From: Allomuricauda sp. TY007
GTDB lineage: Bacteria; Bacteroidota; Bacteroidia; Flavobacteriales; Flavobacteriaceae
Length of the DNA stretch: 64,000 nt
NCBI RefSeq assembly: GCF_010468565.1
Contig: NZ_WUEG01000014.1
Location: 62,001 to 126,000 of the forward strand
Direction of reading: 5' to 3'
Below the pieces are notes generated by a model that worked only from the letters and a program-made list of their open reading frames with translations, was not told the origin of the DNA and did no database searches. This document shows positions 61,361 to 64,000 of the stretch, in pieces. The position numbers and the translations under genes were made by a program. Position 1 is the stretch's first letter, and every line of letters starts with the position of its first letter.

Positions 61361-63797
61361 CGGGTATTGAGATAGATAAAACCATCTCATCCGTTGTTGT
61401 ACAGTTATCTATGCTAGTGGCAGAAAGTCTGAGAGTGACGCTTCCCGTACTAATGTCGTTGGTTCCTGGTTGATATACTGCGTTGAGTATTGATGAATCA
61501 ACAAAACTGCCATCACCGGTAGTGGTCCATTGCAGGATGTCATAACCTGATGCAGTGGCTCCTGAAAGCGTAAAGTCTTCATTGCTACATACCTGTGCAT
61601 CGTTTCCAGCGAAAGCTTCTGGGGCTGTACGATATGTGATTTCAACTGTATCGGAAGTTTGGCAGTCATTGGGACCTGTGGCGGTCAGGGTGAGTGTAAC
61701 GATATTACCAATATCTGATGCAACTGGTTGGTAGACAGCGTTCAATACGGTATTGTCCACATAATCTCCGTTTCCATTGTGACTCCATTCCAAAGTGTTA
61801 TAACCAGATGCAGTTGCATCTGATACAATAAAATCAGTTTCTCCACAGACTTTTGCATTTTCTCCTGCATCTATAGTTGGAGATGTGTATATGGTGATTG
61901 TTTGTTTTACGTTAATGGAATTACCTGCAGCATCGGTTACTCTATAGGTGCGTATAATGGTTTCGGGATTGGAGAGGTTGTCAGAGGTGTCATCAATCCA
62001 TGTTACCGTAGGGACGCCACAATTATCATTTTCATCATCCACTACCGTAGGGTCTGGGTCTGGTGCTGTATTGCAGACGGTAATGGGGTCTGGGTTGGAT
62101 GCGGTAGGGGGTGTGTTATCGCCATAACCAATTGTAAATACTTCTCGATGATTGAAGGTTACATTATCGAAGTAAGCGTTTCCGTCTCCATCGATGCTTG
62201 TGGCTTCTATCTCGGTAATGGTGCCTGTTGTAAAGTCACCATCAGTGTCAGTATCTATCAATAATTTGATGGCGCAAGCATCATTGTTGGTCAATATGTT
62301 GGATCCTGAAAGATTTACGCGAACACTTACTCCTGATATGGGGGTTACACCACCGAGTTGATTGCTCTGCACTCTCCATTCCCTTTCTATTCTTGATGTA
62401 ATTCCGGTTGGGTCTGTTGGGAGTTCTGTGAATATTTCGTTTACATTTCCGTTGTCGTTGGCCCAAAGGAGGTAGTTGTAATTATAAGTTGGCCATCCGG
62501 GAATGGCTGGTCTGCTGTCTGGATCTACATTGTCTTCAATAAAATCTGTGTTTGTGGAAATGGTGACAATGGCATCTGCATTTTCACTTTTGGAGATGCG
62601 CTGATCTAATGTATAGCGAAGTTTTATTCCGCCATTTACAGCATCGTTGTCATTGAACCGATCAGCGCCAATTCCTGCTATATCATGCTTATATGTTGCT
62701 TCGGCTTCCCAAATAATGTCTCCGTTGGCAGCTAAGTACCTGTAGGTGTCATTGCCTACAATGCTTCCCAATTGGGGGCCATTGTACAGGGTAATGCCAT
62801 ATTTTATGGCCAGATAGCTTTCGGCTCTTTGGATATAGTTGCTGGGTAGGGATTCATCAGCCAATAGCACTTCTGCAATATCACCGGTAAGGTTACGGTT
62901 GGGGTCGCTGCTGTTGAAGTGCATTCCCAATCTGTTAAAAATTGAAAGACTCAAGTCTGCGGAGTTATCAAGCCTATTTTGAGAAATGTCAAGAATGCCA
63001 TTTACATAAGTGGTCAAAGCTTCCTCTTCAAAGTTGATAACTTCTCTTCTAAAAACACCTATGGTTGGTTGTGCCAAAAGGTCAACATTTCCACTTTGGA
63101 AATAATCACTTCCCGGGGCTGACCATGTACGACCTATGGAAAAACGATTCCCATCTGCAACGCCCAATGATAAATTTGTGGTTGAACTATGATATGTGTC
63201 CATATCGCCACCAAATAGAAGACGTTGGGTCTCTGCTGAATTTCCTGCTCCTTCTGCTTTGAATACAATGAACACGGTGATATTGTCCCTGGAGTTGGAG
63301 CGAAAATGCAAGGCTTGACCATTACCACTGCCATCGAACCGTACTACGGGGTTAAAGTTGATGTTTTCTGTACTTCCTCTTCGAAAAACCGGCAATCCAG
63401 GAATGGAACCAGTTGGGTCGAGGTAATTTGGAGAACCAAAAGGATAATCAAATCCATCGGGATATGGGAGTGGATAATCTGATGGAGCTGGATGCTGAAC
63501 GGCATCCTGTGGGGTATATGTGACCAGATCGTACCAAATGGAAACAGGTGTGCCATCTGCTGGCGGCAATGGGTTGGGATCCCAAAAAAAATTATTGCCA
63601 GGAGCAGCGTTAATGGCCCTTCCCGCTTTAAACCATGTATCTACTTGATTTTGACCATAAGTTTCACTTTTTGAAAGGAATATGCATAGTATAATTATGC
63701 ACTGGAGTGTATATTTCAGCAAATCACCGAAGAGAACACAGGGTTCTTTTTTGGCTGATTTCTGTTGAAAAAAGAAATGGAGTAGAAGTTTCGTCAT
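61176..63797 (-). CDS. N-terminal part of a large surface protein (frame broken in repeat)
   Basis: The 873-residue frame starts with a signal (LKYTLQCIIILCIFLSKSET, then YGQNQ), a concanavalin/LamG-like region (about residues 55-360, VVRFDGSGNGQALHFRSNSR and TGDIAEVLLADESLPSNYI), and HYR/Ig-like modules (SPTIDAGENAKVCGETDFIV and EAFAGNDAQVCSNEDFTLSG). In its last 50 residues the translation leaves the repeat frame and turns into low-quality sequence (HWHHCPPTTTTPWPVAGPWP) and stops, because of a 38-bp duplication in the GC-rich repeat. Together with 59766-61088 it would make one type B T9SS substrate of about 1340 residues. Real damage, phase variation or misassembly are all possible. Confidence 0.82.
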   Translation of the reverse strand: MTKLLLHFFFQQKSAKKEPCVLFGDLLKYTLQCIIILCIFLSKSETYGQNQVDTWFKAGRAINAAPGNNFFWDPNPLPPADGTPVSIWYDLVTYTPQDAVQHPAPSDYPLPYPDGFDYPFGSPNYLDPTGSIPGLPVFRRGSTENINFNPVVRFDGSGNGQALHFRSNSRDNITVFIVFKAEGAGNSAETQRLLFGGDMDTYHSSTTNLSLGVADGNRFSIGRTWSAPGSDYFQSGNVDLLAQPTIGVFRREVINFEEEALTTYVNGILDISQNRLDNSADLSLSIFNRLGMHFNSSDPNRNLTGDIAEVLLADESLPSNYIQRAESYLAIKYGITLYNGPQLGSIVGNDTYRYLAANGDIIWEAEATYKHDIAGIGADRFNDNDAVNGGIKLRYTLDQRISKSENADAIVTISTNTDFIEDNVDPDSRPAIPGWPTYNYNYLLWANDNGNVNEIFTELPTDPTGITSRIEREWRVQSNQLGGVTPISGVSVRVNLSGSNILTNNDACAIKLLIDTDTDGDFTTGTITEIEATSIDGDGNAYFDNVTFNHREVFTIGYGDNTPPTASNPDPITVCNTAPDPDPTVVDDENDNCGVPTVTWIDDTSDNLSNPETIIRTYRVTDAAGNSINVKQTITIYTSPTIDAGENAKVCGETDFIVSDATASGYNTLEWSHNGNGDYVDNTVLNAVYQPVASDIGNIVTLTLTATGPNDCQTSDTVEITYRTAPEAFAGNDAQVCSNEDFTLSGATASGYDILQWTTTGDGSFVDSSILNAVYQPGTNDISTGSVTLRLSATSIDNCTTTDEMVLSISIPANTVFASLPTDDVCGPHWHHCPPTTTTPWPVAGPWPTTGTTHIHTPSPRRTPTATTTTTSP

Positions 63798-64000
63798 AAC
63801 GAGTAGGTTTTAAAGATTTCTTGATGGGGCCAGTTCAAGAAATAGATTTGGTAAGTATAAAATAAGGTACTTTATACATACACAGGGTCAACCAATTAAC
63901 CTATGCAGGGTTCCAATTGATGAAAGGCGTAAATGAGTTTACGAATGAAAAATTGCCCTTATGTAGAAATAGTCAATTTTGTAAGTATTGTCTTGTTATT
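63798..64000. other. upstream region of the large surface protein
   Basis: No gene, promoter box with the full consensus or repeat is seen in these 203 bases. Confidence 0.4.

Overview
The window reads as chromosome of a marine-type Flavobacteriaceae bacterium (Bacteroidota), probably close to Muricauda/Allomuricauda. The signs are many type IX secretion (T9SS) substrates with type A or type B C-terminal sorting domains, two PorP/SprF proteins, promoters of the Bacteroidota form TTG-N20-TAnnTTTG, almost no Shine-Dalgarno sequences, AT-rich intergenic DNA and familiar flavobacterial neighbourhoods (serS-TPR-DUF4286, prs-rplY-pth, nrdB-nrdA). The genus is an inference. No prophage, insertion sequence, CRISPR array or rRNA operon was seen.

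Layout. 1-8.2 kb: the 5' end of metG, a DUF1800/DUF1501 export pair, a YraN nuclease, an ACT-like protein, a DUF3352/MORN protein and a serine hydrolase. 8.2-15.5 kb: DNA repair (mfd, pdeM, Lhr-type helicase), with gaps full of short palindromic repeats, two of which also lie inside the mfd reading frame. 15.6-21.3 kb: TerB-like protein, fbp, acetyltransferase, aspartate kinase, an OlsF-type ornithine-lipid synthase and another acetyltransferase. 21.5-32.4 kb: a long minus-strand block of housekeeping genes (VOC protein, 2-hydroxyacid dehydrogenase, cupin, mgtE, rsmA, gamma-glutamylcyclotransferase, DUF4286, TPR, serS, HTTM protein, ribF), with a decayed DUF1801 gene between the dehydrogenase and the VOC gene.

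32.5-43.2 kb: a secreted reprolysin-like metalloprotease coupled to a small lipoprotein, then prs-rplY-pth on the other strand, tRNA-Leu(CAA), and nrdB-nrdA, in which the ATP-cone sits on the small subunit. 43.2-47.5 kb: a His-rich locus (two DUF4625 lipoproteins, a TonB-dependent receptor, a small His/Cys protein) that looks like metal acquisition. 47.8-51.9 kb: a seven-repeat DUF11 adhesin with a type B sorting domain and its PorP/SprF partner. 52-55.4 kb: a siroheme-type dehydrogenase and a LytS/LytTR-type two-component pair. 55.4-57.6 kb: a gene-poor stretch with a consensus promoter, strong hairpins and two unrecognised genes. 57.8-63.8 kb: a lipoprotein hydrolase, a second PorP/SprF protein and its large type B substrate, whose reading frame is broken in a GC-rich tandem repeat.

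Functionally the window mixes core metabolism, translation and repair with surface and secretion genes. The most unusual points are repeats inside the mfd coding sequence, the GC-rich frame-breaking repeat in the surface protein, the small-subunit ATP-cone of ribonucleotide reductase, the His-rich TonB locus and a candidate structured RNA at about 55.5-56.1 kb. Start codons are often uncertain because ribosome-binding sites are weak in this phylum.
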